Notes: generated from the sequence alone by a model not told the origin. 6,410 bases of DNA from Gammaproteobacteria bacterium (GCA_021768055.1 JAASSE010000064.1:1-6410); one strand, 5' to 3'. Shown: positions 1 to 6,410, numbered from the stretch's first letter. Program-made: numbers and translations.

Positions 1-394
1 CCTGCTTGGCTACTTCGTACTCTGCCGCAGCAGCAGCAACCAGCGCTTCGCTCTGCTCCATCGTATCCCACAGTGCTTTGTTGAACACGACCTGGTTCAG
101 GGTAAAGCCATAGCCGTCTGAACCGTAATCAGTAGTACCGCTTGGAATAGTTGTAGATTTTTCGATTTTTGTTGTGCTGTCGCGTACAAATGCATTGGCA
201 CGAAGGTCCGGTAGCAGCGCGGCGCGGCTTTGTGGGTGCGCTTCTTCAGCGGCCATGTAATCGGCCAGTGCTGTACGCAAGGTTGCATCATAGCTTTCGC
301 CACGTTCCAGTGCTTCCTTGAGATCGAGCGCATAGCTGGCTGGGCTTAAGAGTGTTGCGAATAAGCAGAACCACAAACCGTTTCGAACAGACAT
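1..394 (-). CDS. tolC: TolC-family outer membrane channel protein, N-terminal part (runs off left edge)
   Basis: The first 131 codons of a TolC-type outer membrane efflux or type I secretion channel, read from the ATG at 394-392 towards the left edge. TolC trimers span the outer membrane and periplasm and pair with inner-membrane pumps. The N-terminus is a signal peptide: hydrophobic residues 7-20, then a likely cleavage after Ala22 (SYA/LD). The mature start (LDLKEALERGESYDATL) is the usual TolC opening, followed by an Ala/Glu-rich helix, a Ser/Thr strand region and the typical 'LNQVVFNKALW' segment near residue 100, then a second Ala-rich helix. TolC proteins are normally over 400 aa, so most of the gene is outside the window. 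It lies 27 nt downstream of the rhodanese gene and is probably cotranscribed with it; only a weak GGGAA precedes the start. The family call is firm; exact orthology to tolC rather than another outer membrane efflux protein is less certain. Confidence 0.85.
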   Translation of the reverse strand, partial: MSVRNGLWFCLFATLLSPASYALDLKEALERGESYDATLRTALADYMAAEEAHPQSRAALLPDLRANAFVRDSTTKIEKSTTIPSGTTDYGSDGYGFTLNQVVFNKALWDTMEQSEALVAAAAAEYEVAKQ

Positions 395-421
395 CAAAAT
401 AGTTCCCGTATTAATTGACTG

Positions 422-742
422 TTAATAGGTCGCCATGTCCGGATCGACATTTTGCGCCCATGCTGCCATGCCGCCTTTCAGATTAATAACATTACTGAAG
501 CCGGCTTGTTCAAGATAGAGCGCGACCCGGCGACTGCGAATACCGTGGTGGCATATAACCACGGTCTCCTGTTCTTTATCAAGTTCATCAAGCCTTGATG
601 GGATAGTCGACATCGGTATCAGCATGCTGCCTTCCAGTTTGCAGATTTCAAACTCCCAGGGCTGGCGCACATCCAGCAGCAGCGGTTTGACTTCGGCAGA
701 CTCGAGGTAGCGCTCGAGTTCTTCGACTTCCAGTTCACGCAT
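422..742 (-). CDS. Single-domain rhodanese-like sulfurtransferase
   Basis: A 106-aa cytoplasmic rhodanese domain protein, likely to carry sulfane sulfur as a cysteine persulfide and pass it to a thiol acceptor. Visible hallmarks are the N-terminal 'LLLDVRQPWEFE' (residues 21-32), the active-site loop C64-H-H-G-I-R-S70 with Cys64 as the catalytic residue, and the C-terminal 'GGMAAWA' (90-96). The loop has the short six-residue form of thiosulfate or GlpE-type sulfurtransferases, not the longer loop of Cdc25-like phosphatases. No signal peptide is visible. The length is normal for a single-domain member, and the ATG at 742 gives the usual N-terminus directly before the domain. It sits 28 nt after the methyltransferase gene and 27 nt before tolC, so it is probably the middle gene of a three-gene operon. 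The physiological sulfur donor and acceptor cannot be read from the sequence. Confidence 0.92.
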   Translation of the reverse strand: MRELEVEELERYLESAEVKPLLLDVRQPWEFEICKLEGSMLIPMSTIPSRLDELDKEQETVVICHHGIRSRRVALYLEQAGFSNVINLKGGMAAWAQNVDPDMATY

Positions 743-770
743 GTATAAAGTCGATTAAGTTCTGGAAAAT

Positions 771-1445
771 CTAGAATACAAATTCTGAGGGCTTTTCTGC
801 GTTGATCAGAGGATCAATGCAGGTCTCGAACAGGTCATCAACGACCCATTCGGTTTTGCTGAGGCGGGTAACCAGCTGTGCTTTCATCACCGGTGCATCA
901 CCGGTGATCACGAACAGGCGACCGCCGTTTTTCAGTGCCTTCTTGTAAAACTCGGGTATGCGCTGCATCGAGCCGGTAATCGCGATGGCATCGTAGAACT
1001 GTTTCTGGTCCCAGCCGCTCGATGCGTCACCGGTGCTCAGGTTGACGTTGCTGATCTCCAGTTTGGCGAGGTTTTTTTCCGCCATCGTCGTCATGGCCGG
1101 GTCGATGTCGACAGAGTCGACATGGCGGGCGAGGCTGGCGAGGCATGCGGTCAGGTAGCCGCTGCCGGTACCGATCTCGAGCACGACGTCATCGTCACTG
1201 AGGCGCAGCGCCTGCAGCAGGCGGCCTTCTACCACCGGGTTCATCATGTGGGACTCATGGTCCTGGAACACACCGAGCGGGATGCTTGTGTCCGCGTAGG
1301 CGAGGTTCTTGCATGATTCCGGGGTGAACAGTTCACGGGGGATGTTGCCGATTACGTTCAGCACCCGCGGATCCAGCACATCCCAGGGGCGAACCTGTTG
1401 TTCCACCATGTTGAACCGGGCCTGGTTGTAATCCATCTCGCTCAT
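771..1445 (-). CDS. Divergent protein-L-isoaspartate O-methyltransferase family protein
   Basis: A 224-aa SAM-dependent methyltransferase of the PCMT/PIMT family. Canonical members methylate isoaspartate residues in damaged proteins. The SAM-binding motif I 'VLEIGTGSGYLTACLA' (residues 88-103) and the acidic motif 'VDSVDIDPAM' (109-118) are intact, as are the YDAIAITGSM and 'LKNGGRLFVITG' segments of the fold. The N-terminal part (FNMVEQQVRPWDVLDPRVL) also fits the family. However, the substrate-side loop that in canonical PCMT reads GQTIS-QP is here replaced by 'FQDHESHMMNP' (60-70), so the usual Thr/Ser pair is missing. It is therefore a member of the divergent subgroup often annotated simply as PCMT family, and its substrate may differ. 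It is the first gene of the leftward operon, starting at the ATG 1445-1443; a second in-frame Met at codon 4 is possible. No strong ribosome binding site is seen. No symbol is given because pcm identity is doubtful. Confidence 0.88.
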   Translation of the reverse strand: MSEMDYNQARFNMVEQQVRPWDVLDPRVLNVIGNIPRELFTPESCKNLAYADTSIPLGVFQDHESHMMNPVVEGRLLQALRLSDDDVVLEIGTGSGYLTACLASLARHVDSVDIDPAMTTMAEKNLAKLEISNVNLSTGDASSGWDQKQFYDAIAITGSMQRIPEFYKKALKNGGRLFVITGDAPVMKAQLVTRLSKTEWVVDDLFETCIDPLINAEKPSEFVF

Positions 1446-1481
1446 GTAAGACTCTGATTCCGCTGTTTTATGAAGCCGCGT

Positions 1482-1511
1482 ATTCTACCCTGAGCAGCCT
1501 TCGGCTGCCAG
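1482..1511 (-). promoter_or_regulatory. Candidate sigma-70 promoter for the leftward operon
   Basis: On the minus strand, CTGGCA (plus positions 1506-1511) is followed after 18 bp by TAGAAT (1482-1487), matching the -35 at 4/6 and the -10 at 5/6. Transcription would start near 1475, about 30 nt before the methyltransferase start codon. The -35 overlaps the arm of the first hairpin in this region. This is a pattern match only. Confidence 0.3.
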
Positions 1512-1550
1512 CTTGCCGCGGAGCGGCAGGTACTAGTTACCTAGTACCTG
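1494..1550. repeat. Three consecutive stem-loops between the divergent genes
   Basis: Three perfect inverted repeats lie end to end. GCAGCC (1494-1499) and GGCTGC (1503-1508) flank a TTC loop. TGCCGC (1514-1519) and GCGGCA (1523-1528) flank GGA. CAGGTACTAG (1527-1536) and CTAGTACCTG (1541-1550) flank TTAC, giving a 10-bp stem with a 4-nt loop. The second and third share two bases. No U-tract follows on either strand, so ordinary intrinsic terminators are unlikely. The block resembles a short extragenic palindromic repeat (REP/BIME-like), or it could fold in one of the divergent leaders. Whether it recurs elsewhere cannot be seen from this window. Confidence 0.6.
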
Positions 1551-1572
1551 AGAAAGGGGCGCCCGGCTCCTG

Positions 1573-1585
1573 AATACGGTATTAT
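1573..1585 (+). promoter_or_regulatory. Dyad AATAC-G-GTATT overlapping a -10-like TATTAT upstream of thiC
   Basis: AATAC (1573-1577) and GTATT (1579-1583) form an inverted repeat about a single central base, too tight to be an RNA hairpin but suitable for a dimeric DNA-binding protein. It overlaps TATTAT (1580-1585), the best -10-like sequence before thiC. No convincing -35 is present 16-18 bp upstream, where a GGGCGCCC palindrome (1557-1564) sits instead. Treat as a possible operator or promoter element only. Confidence 0.25.
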
Positions 1586-1604
1586 GGGTGGCCCTGTGAT
1601 ATGA

Positions 1605-3515
<1,911 letters not shown>

Positions 3516-3536
3516 GTACCACAATATTTTTGTTAA

Positions 3537-3542
3537 AAGGAG
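3537..3542 (+). promoter_or_regulatory. Strong ribosome binding site AAGGAG
   Basis: AAGGAG lies 6 nt before the ATG at 3549 and fixes the start of the DUF4156-type lipoprotein. It is the best-placed ribosome binding site among the complete genes in the window. No terminator-like hairpin is seen between the thiC stop and this site, so read-through from thiC is possible. Confidence 0.8.
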
Positions 3543-3548
3543 CTGTTA

Positions 3549-3866
3549 ATGAATCTAATCAGGTACGTATTCTTTATAGCCATTCTCTGGTTGGCCTCCT
3601 GCACCTGGGTTGAACCAACTAAAGAGGGGAGCGAGGTCCTTCTTGTCAAAGCCTTTAATGTTGAAACCTGTAAAAAACTCGGGACAACAACGGCAACTGT
3701 TAAGCATGAAATAGGCATCATAACTCGAAGCGAAGAAAAAGTTACTGAAGAACTCATAACACTGGCAAAGAACAAGGCTGCAGAAATGGGTGGTGATTCA
3801 ATCGTTGCCCAAGGGCCAGCGAGTGAAGGCTCGATGAGTTTTGATATTTATAAATGTGGTGAGTAA
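3549..3866 (+). CDS. DUF4156-type small lipoprotein
   Basis: A 105-aa predicted lipoprotein. Residues 5-17 form a hydrophobic signal segment ending in the lipobox L-A-S-C, so Cys18 would be lipidated and the mature protein would be about 88 residues. The body fits DUF4156 (the family of E. coli YjeI): 'LAKNKAAEMGGDSIV' (72-86) followed by a Ser/Gly stretch and the terminal 'FDIYKCGE'. Two mature cysteines, Cys41 and Cys103, could form a disulfide in the periplasm. Function of the family is unknown to me. The start is supported by AAGGAG 6 nt upstream. Its TAA is followed immediately by the ATG of the cytochrome gene, in the same reading frame, which suggests one transcript and possibly translational coupling. 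Base composition is AT-richer than thiC: a spot count of 3541-3600 gives 24 G+C of 60, against 38 of 60 for 1861-1920. Confidence 0.85.
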   Translation: MNLIRYVFFIAILWLASCTWVEPTKEGSEVLLVKAFNVETCKKLGTTTATVKHEIGIITRSEEKVTEELITLAKNKAAEMGGDSIVAQGPASEGSMSFDIYKCGE

Positions 3867-4556
3867 ATGGGCACTGATTATTGGTGTGACAATCTCTTAC
3901 TACAAAGGCATGAACAAAGAGGGCAAGCTTTCCCAAAGAATAAAAACAAAGTTATATTCACTATTCTGCTTTTCATGTCAGCAGCAATAATCAATGGCAG
4001 CGTACTTGCCAGGGATTTTGTCGAACTGGTGAAGTACTGCGAAGGGTGTCATGGTGCTGATGGTGTAAGTACAACACCAGATATTCCGATTATTGCGGGT
4101 TTTTCGTATGAGGGATTTCTTAACACAATGGACGTATTCCGCGAAAACGATCGTATTGCAATGGGATACCACAAGCCGGGTGAGCCGGAGACCGTGATGA
4201 ACGAAATCGCACTGTCTCTGAGTGATGAAGAAGTCGAAGAACTGGCCAAGTATTTTTCAAACCTGCGCTTCAAGCCGGTGAAACAAACCGTGAACAAGGA
4301 ACTGGCCGGACGCGGTGAAGTGATCCATAAGCGTTACTGTGAAAAATGCCACACGGAAAACGGCAAGTTCCCTGTCGAAGATGCGTCGATTCTGGCAGGG
4401 CAATGGACACCTTATCTGAAACGCCAGTTCGATAATATTCTGTCAGGCAAACGACTTGTGCCTCGCTCAATGCTGCGTCGCATCAAGAAATTATCTTCCG
4501 ACGATATTGAAGCATTGTTGAATTTTTATGCGTTACAGGGAGTTGTGCAGGAGTAG
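3867..4556 (+). CDS. Diheme cytochrome c, FccA-like (flavocytochrome c sulfide dehydrogenase cytochrome subunit family)
   Basis: A 229-aa periplasmic cytochrome with two class I heme c domains of c4 type. The heme motifs are C58-E-G-C-H62 and C158-E-K-C-H162. Likely axial methionines are Met111 and Met202, each placed before the usual Leu-Ser...YF/FYA helix. The second domain, with 'YCEKCH', 'ILAGQWTPYL' (175-184) and the terminal 'LLNFYALQ', closely resembles, from memory, FccA, the electron-accepting subunit of flavocytochrome c that oxidises sulfide. No fccB flavoprotein gene is adjacent, so the partner is unknown. A signal peptide h-region (29-48) ends at VLA/RD, giving a mature protein of about 181 residues. 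The annotated start leaves an unusually long hydrophilic stretch of 28 residues before it; see the finding on a possible one-base lesion at 3942-3946. The ATG directly follows the stop of the preceding lipoprotein, with only GGTGAG as a ribosome binding site. A general cytochrome c4 is the alternative reading. Confidence 0.88.
   Translation: MGTDYWCDNLLLQRHEQRGQAFPKNKNKVIFTILLFMSAAIINGSVLARDFVELVKYCEGCHGADGVSTTPDIPIIAGFSYEGFLNTMDVFRENDRIAMGYHKPGEPETVMNEIALSLSDEEVEELAKYFSNLRFKPVKQTVNKELAGRGEVIHKRYCEKCHTENGKFPVEDASILAGQWTPYLKRQFDNILSGKRLVPRSMLRRIKKLSSDDIEALLNFYALQGVVQE
4549..4553 (+). promoter_or_regulatory. Ribosome binding site AGGAG inside the end of the cytochrome gene
   Basis: AGGAG overlaps the last codons of the cytochrome gene. 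It is 9 nt from the GTG at 4563 and only 3 nt from the TTG at 4557, which favours the GTG as start of the following lipoprotein and points to translational coupling. Confidence 0.6.
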
Positions 4557-4562
4557 TTGAAC

Positions 4563-4952
4563 GTGATCAACAGAAGCGGGATAACAAAATGTAATGGTTT
4601 CATTATCCCGCTTCTCCTGTTCAATTTCATGGTTGCCTGTTCCAGAATGGATAGCGCAACGGAATCATCAAGCATTTATCAGTCGTATGAGAACCTGGCA
4701 AAAAAGCCTTCTGCAGAGATATTTCACGAGGACGACTGGACAATCGTGTCCCTGACGGAAAACGGCGACCGGGTTTACTGGTTCCTGGCGCCGGAGATTG
4801 ATAACGTCACGCCCGCGATGTTCAAGAAGACGGTGCATACCGGAGGCGAGGATAAACCAAAAACCAGGATCGTAAGCGACTGTCATGCTCCAAAGCAGAT
4901 TTGTGTTGATCTCAAGAAACAATTCAATGCGCTGAGCGAAAAATATAATTAA
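4563..4952 (+). CDS. Predicted lipoprotein of unknown function
   Basis: A 129-aa product (131 aa if read from the TTG at 4557) that I do not recognise. It has a basic N-terminus, a hydrophobic stretch 'FIIPLLLFNFMVA' and a lipobox-like M-V-A-C with Cys26 as the likely lipid anchor. The mature part is about 104 residues, hydrophilic, with an 'DDWTIVSLTENGDRVYWFLA' segment that looks like paired beta strands, and two cysteines (Cys107 and Cys114) that could form a disulfide near the C-terminus. The start codon lies 6 nt after the cytochrome stop, so the two genes are almost certainly cotranscribed. A perfect 13-bp inverted repeat covers codons just after the start. A role alongside the cytochrome is inferred from position only. 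Confidence 0.72.
   Translation: MINRSGITKCNGFIIPLLLFNFMVACSRMDSATESSSIYQSYENLAKKPSAEIFHEDDWTIVSLTENGDRVYWFLAPEIDNVTPAMFKKTVHTGGEDKPKTRIVSDCHAPKQICVDLKKQFNALSEKYN
4572..4615 (+). repeat. Perfect 13-bp inverted repeat over the start of the lipoprotein gene
   Basis: AGAAGCGGGATAA (4572-4584) is repeated inverted as TTATCCCGCTTCT (4603-4615) around an 18-nt loop. Adding AACAG/CTGTT across a small bulge lengthens the stem. A smaller alternative hairpin, TAATG-GTTT-CATTA (4592-4605), competes for part of the right arm. The repeat begins 9 nt after the GTG start and encodes the signal-peptide region. No T-run follows, so it is not an ordinary terminator. Confidence 0.75.
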
Positions 4953-4993
4953 AGTGGTCAATTGCAGATTAATTAAAGGGGCAAGAGGCTTTT

Positions 4994-5023
4994 TTGCTGG
5001 TATGCTGGCTCCAGCCTGATAAT
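4994..5023 (+). promoter_or_regulatory. Candidate promoter for the YihY/BrkB gene
   Basis: TTGCTG (4994-4999) and GATAAT (5018-5023) are separated by 18 bp, matching the -35 at 3/6 and the -10 at 5/6. Transcription would start around 5030, leaving almost no leader before the ATG at 5035, which itself lacks a clear ribosome binding site. A leaderless or very short-leader message is possible; this is a pattern match only. The 82-nt gap also holds TAATTAAAG twice (4946-4954, 4970-4978). Confidence 0.25.
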
Positions 5024-5034
5024 CGACTGACAGT

Positions 5035-5913
5035 ATGCCGTCAACTGCCACCAGTTTCATTCTCACCCATCCCGCTCGCTTCGTGCGTGATGTGCTGCGT
5101 GGTTTCCTGGACAGCCAGGGGCTGTTGTTGTCCGGTGCGGTTGCCTACTACACAATGCTATCCATCATCCCGGTGTTCGCGCTGGTGCTACTGGTGTTGT
5201 CCAGTTTCATCGAGCCGCGGCTGCTGCTGGACACGCTGGTCGGTATTCTGTCCATGACGACAGCGATCAGCACTGAGGCAATGGTCGCGCATATGGAGTC
5301 TTTCCTGCAGAACTGGAGGGTGATTGGTATCGTCGGCATGGTGCTGATGTTGTTCTTCAGTACGCTGGCGTTCACCGTGCTGGAGAACGCGATGTCGCTG
5401 ATCTTCTTTCACCGCAAACACAAGCAGGGGAGGCGCCTGCTGATATCGATGGTAATGCCTTACCTCTTTATCCTGTTGCTCACTGCCGGGTTCCTGGTCG
5501 TGAGCCTGATGGCTAGCTGGCTGCACGCGCACAGCACGGGTTCGCTGGAATTGCTCGGTATGGACATCGATATGAGTGCGACCACGGCGAGCGTGCTCTA
5601 CATCGTCGGCATATTTGGCGAGTTGCTGCTGCTGACGTCAATCTACTTCGTGATGCCGGTCGGCAGGCTGGCATGGTCGCATGCGCTGGTGGGCGGATTC
5701 GCGGCAACGCTGCTGTGGGAACTGACGCGGCATGTACTGGTATGGTATTTCTCGACACTTTCTTTCGTCAGTGTCATATACGGCTCGTTCGCCAGCTCGA
5801 TCATGATCCTGCTGGGCTTCGAGTTTGCGGCGATCATCCTGTTGCTGGGCGCGCAGGCAATCGCCGAGTACGAAAGAATCGATCATGGTGGCGTGACCCC
5901 CGCAGAGGGATAG
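5035..5913 (+). CDS. yihY: YihY/BrkB family inner membrane protein
   Basis: A 292-aa integral inner membrane protein, close to the length of E. coli YihY (290 aa). Six hydrophobic segments are visible at about residues 28-58, 95-125, 136-162, 182-207, 212-234 and 247-275. Family hallmarks are 'SGAVAYYTMLSIIPVFAL' at the first segment, the 'VMPVGRLAWSHALVGG' stretch and 'IYGSFASSIMILLGFEFA' followed by LLGAQ at the last. The short charged C-terminus fits the family. The molecular function of YihY/BrkB proteins is not settled; the older label ribonuclease BN for this family is a known misannotation, and the serum-resistance role of Bordetella BrkB should not be transferred. It is separated by 82 nt from the lipoprotein gene upstream, so it may have its own promoter. 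GC content returns to that of thiC here. Confidence 0.92.
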   Translation: MPSTATSFILTHPARFVRDVLRGFLDSQGLLLSGAVAYYTMLSIIPVFALVLLVLSSFIEPRLLLDTLVGILSMTTAISTEAMVAHMESFLQNWRVIGIVGMVLMLFFSTLAFTVLENAMSLIFFHRKHKQGRRLLISMVMPYLFILLLTAGFLVVSLMASWLHAHSTGSLELLGMDIDMSATTASVLYIVGIFGELLLLTSIYFVMPVGRLAWSHALVGGFAATLLWELTRHVLVWYFSTLSFVSVIYGSFASSIMILLGFEFAAIILLLGAQAIAEYERIDHGGVTPAEG

Positions 5914-5967
5914 GAAAGCAAGGCAAGTTCAGTGTGACCCTGTTTTGCGTTAATGACGCAGGAGAGC

Positions 5968-6119
5968 ATGCCCGTGCTGAAAAATCAAGGAGGTTGTTAT
6001 TGCCGTGCTGTGTCGTTTACTACCCTGTCTCATACACCATATCCCCCCCCCACACACACATGCGGTGTTACTGTGAGTTATGCAGGTCAGTTCAGTGTAT
6101 TTTTATTAAACATTGCTAA
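5968..6119 (+). pseudogene. Broken, truncated GFA-family (formaldehyde-activating enzyme-like) gene remnant
   Basis: An ATG at 5968 with AGGAG 3 nt upstream opens 'MPVLKNQGGCYCRAVSF' and then SHTPYP (residues 21-26). This matches the start of GFA domain proteins, zinc enzymes of about 130 aa that usually begin with GxCxCGAVRF and have SHTPYP next. The expected following zinc motif, RCYCxxCR, is present (6063-6086, RCYCELCR) but in another frame; the frames are separated by nine C (6043-6051) and an alternating CA run ending at 6060. Reading on in that frame stops at 6117-6119 and shows no more GFA sequence. Thus the gene is both frameshifted and truncated. The canonical CG of the first motif is CR here, another sign of decay. 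A sequencing error at the homopolymer could explain the frameshift but not the missing remainder. Confidence 0.65.
6043..6060 (+). repeat. Poly-C (9) followed by an alternating CA tract
   Basis: Nine C (6043-6051) run into CACACACACA (6051-6060). Both are slippage-prone simple repeats. They sit exactly at the frame change of the GFA-like remnant. Confidence 0.9.
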
Positions 6120-6195
6120 TTTGCATTGAAGTAATGAAAGATGTAGAAAAATAGAATCGCTTCGAAAGCACAGGGTTAACGAGGAGGGTGCTGAG

Positions 6196-6410
6196 TTGGA
6201 AAAGAATAGAGCAAGGTACGAGCTGCCAGTATTTAATCCTCATGTTATTAAAAAAGCGTCATGCCACTGTTTGCGTTTACTGACCGCAATCGTTCTGGGC
6301 GCTTGTTATTCAAACGCAATAGCGAAAGATCCGCTCTCAGAACAAACTGGTGAAGACGCTGTATCAGATTCAATTAGCCAGAAGGAACAATATAAAGCCA
6401 CCTCGGAAAA
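6196..6410 (+). CDS. Exported or lipid-anchored protein of unknown family, N-terminal part (runs off right edge)
   Basis: An open frame of 71 codons continuing past the right edge. I chose the TTG at 6196 because AGGAGG (6182-6187) lies 8 nt upstream and no ATG or GTG occurs in frame between it and the stop at 6127. The N-terminus is long and basic (MEKNRARYELPVFNPHVIKK), then a hydrophobic stretch (26-36) ends in L-G-A-C, a good lipobox with Cys37, and seven residues later AIA/KD, a good signal peptidase I site. Both lipoprotein and ordinary secreted readings are therefore possible. The mature start is Ser/Glu/Gln-rich and hydrophilic. No family is recognisable from this fragment. A TAGAAT (6152-6157) could be its -10, but no -35 stands at a normal distance. 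Confidence 0.6.
   Translation, partial: MEKNRARYELPVFNPHVIKKASCHCLRLLTAIVLGACYSNAIAKDPLSEQTGEDAVSDSISQKEQYKATSE

Noticed and set aside
97..333. 78-codon open frame on the minus strand
   Set aside because: It lies out of frame inside the TolC-type gene, whose own frame runs from 394 to the edge with a signal peptide and family motifs.
4668..5066. 132-codon minus-strand frame opposite the lipoprotein gene
   Set aside because: It has no family resemblance or clear start signal and opposes a frame with a signal peptide, a lipobox and tight coupling to the cytochrome gene.
5035..5913. Ribonuclease BN
   Set aside because: This label for YihY/BrkB proteins is an old misannotation; the protein is a six-segment membrane protein without nuclease motifs.
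5946..5960. TGCGT-TAATG-ACGCA hairpin after yihY as a terminator
   Set aside because: The stem is only 5 bp and no T-run follows.
6000..6119. 39-residue cysteine-rich small protein from a TTG 6 nt after AAGGAGG
   Set aside because: Its RCYCELCR part is better explained as the shifted second half of the GFA-like remnant, and the apparent ribosome binding site encodes N-Q-G-G of that remnant.
5673..6119. 148-codon plus-strand frame overlapping the end of yihY
   Set aside because: The overlap with yihY is a frame shadow; only its tail, from about 6060, is meaningful as part of the GFA-like remnant.

Overview
The window looks like chromosomal DNA of a gammaproteobacterium. The reasons are a long-form ThiC (630 aa), a TolC / rhodanese / divergent isoaspartyl-methyltransferase cluster transcribed away from thiC, a YihY/BrkB membrane protein of the usual length, and a diheme cytochrome that resembles the cytochrome subunit (FccA) of flavocytochrome c sulfide dehydrogenase. 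A sulfur-oxidising lineage would fit the last point, but that is inference from one gene.

Layout. Minus strand, read right to left: a divergent PCMT-family methyltransferase (771-1445), a single-domain rhodanese (422-742) and the N-terminal part of a TolC-type outer membrane channel (ends at 394, runs off the left edge). The gaps are under 30 nt, so these three probably form one operon. A 177-nt divergent intergenic region (1446-1622) holds three consecutive hairpins and a short dyad, then thiC (1623-3515) on the plus strand. After thiC comes a visibly AT-richer block of three genes packed stop-to-start: a DUF4156-type lipoprotein (3549-3866), the FccA-like diheme cytochrome c (3867-4556) and an unrecognised lipoprotein (4563-4952). 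No FccB flavoprotein gene is next to the cytochrome. A YihY/BrkB family membrane protein follows (5035-5913). The last 500 bases hold a broken fragment of a GFA-family (glutathione-dependent formaldehyde-activating enzyme-like) gene, whose frame changes at a poly-C/CA tract (5968-6119), and the start of a secreted or lipid-anchored protein of unknown family (6196 to the right edge).

How the genes work together. thiC makes the pyrimidine half of thiamine and is functionally separate from its neighbours. The cytochrome and two lipoproteins are the most likely functional set: one periplasmic electron carrier with two small envelope-anchored proteins. The points most worth checking are this orphan FccA-like operon, a possible one-base lesion at the cytochrome signal peptide, a perfect 13-bp inverted repeat over the start of the downstream lipoprotein gene, the hairpin block and lack of a clear TPP riboswitch before thiC, and the GFA remnant.
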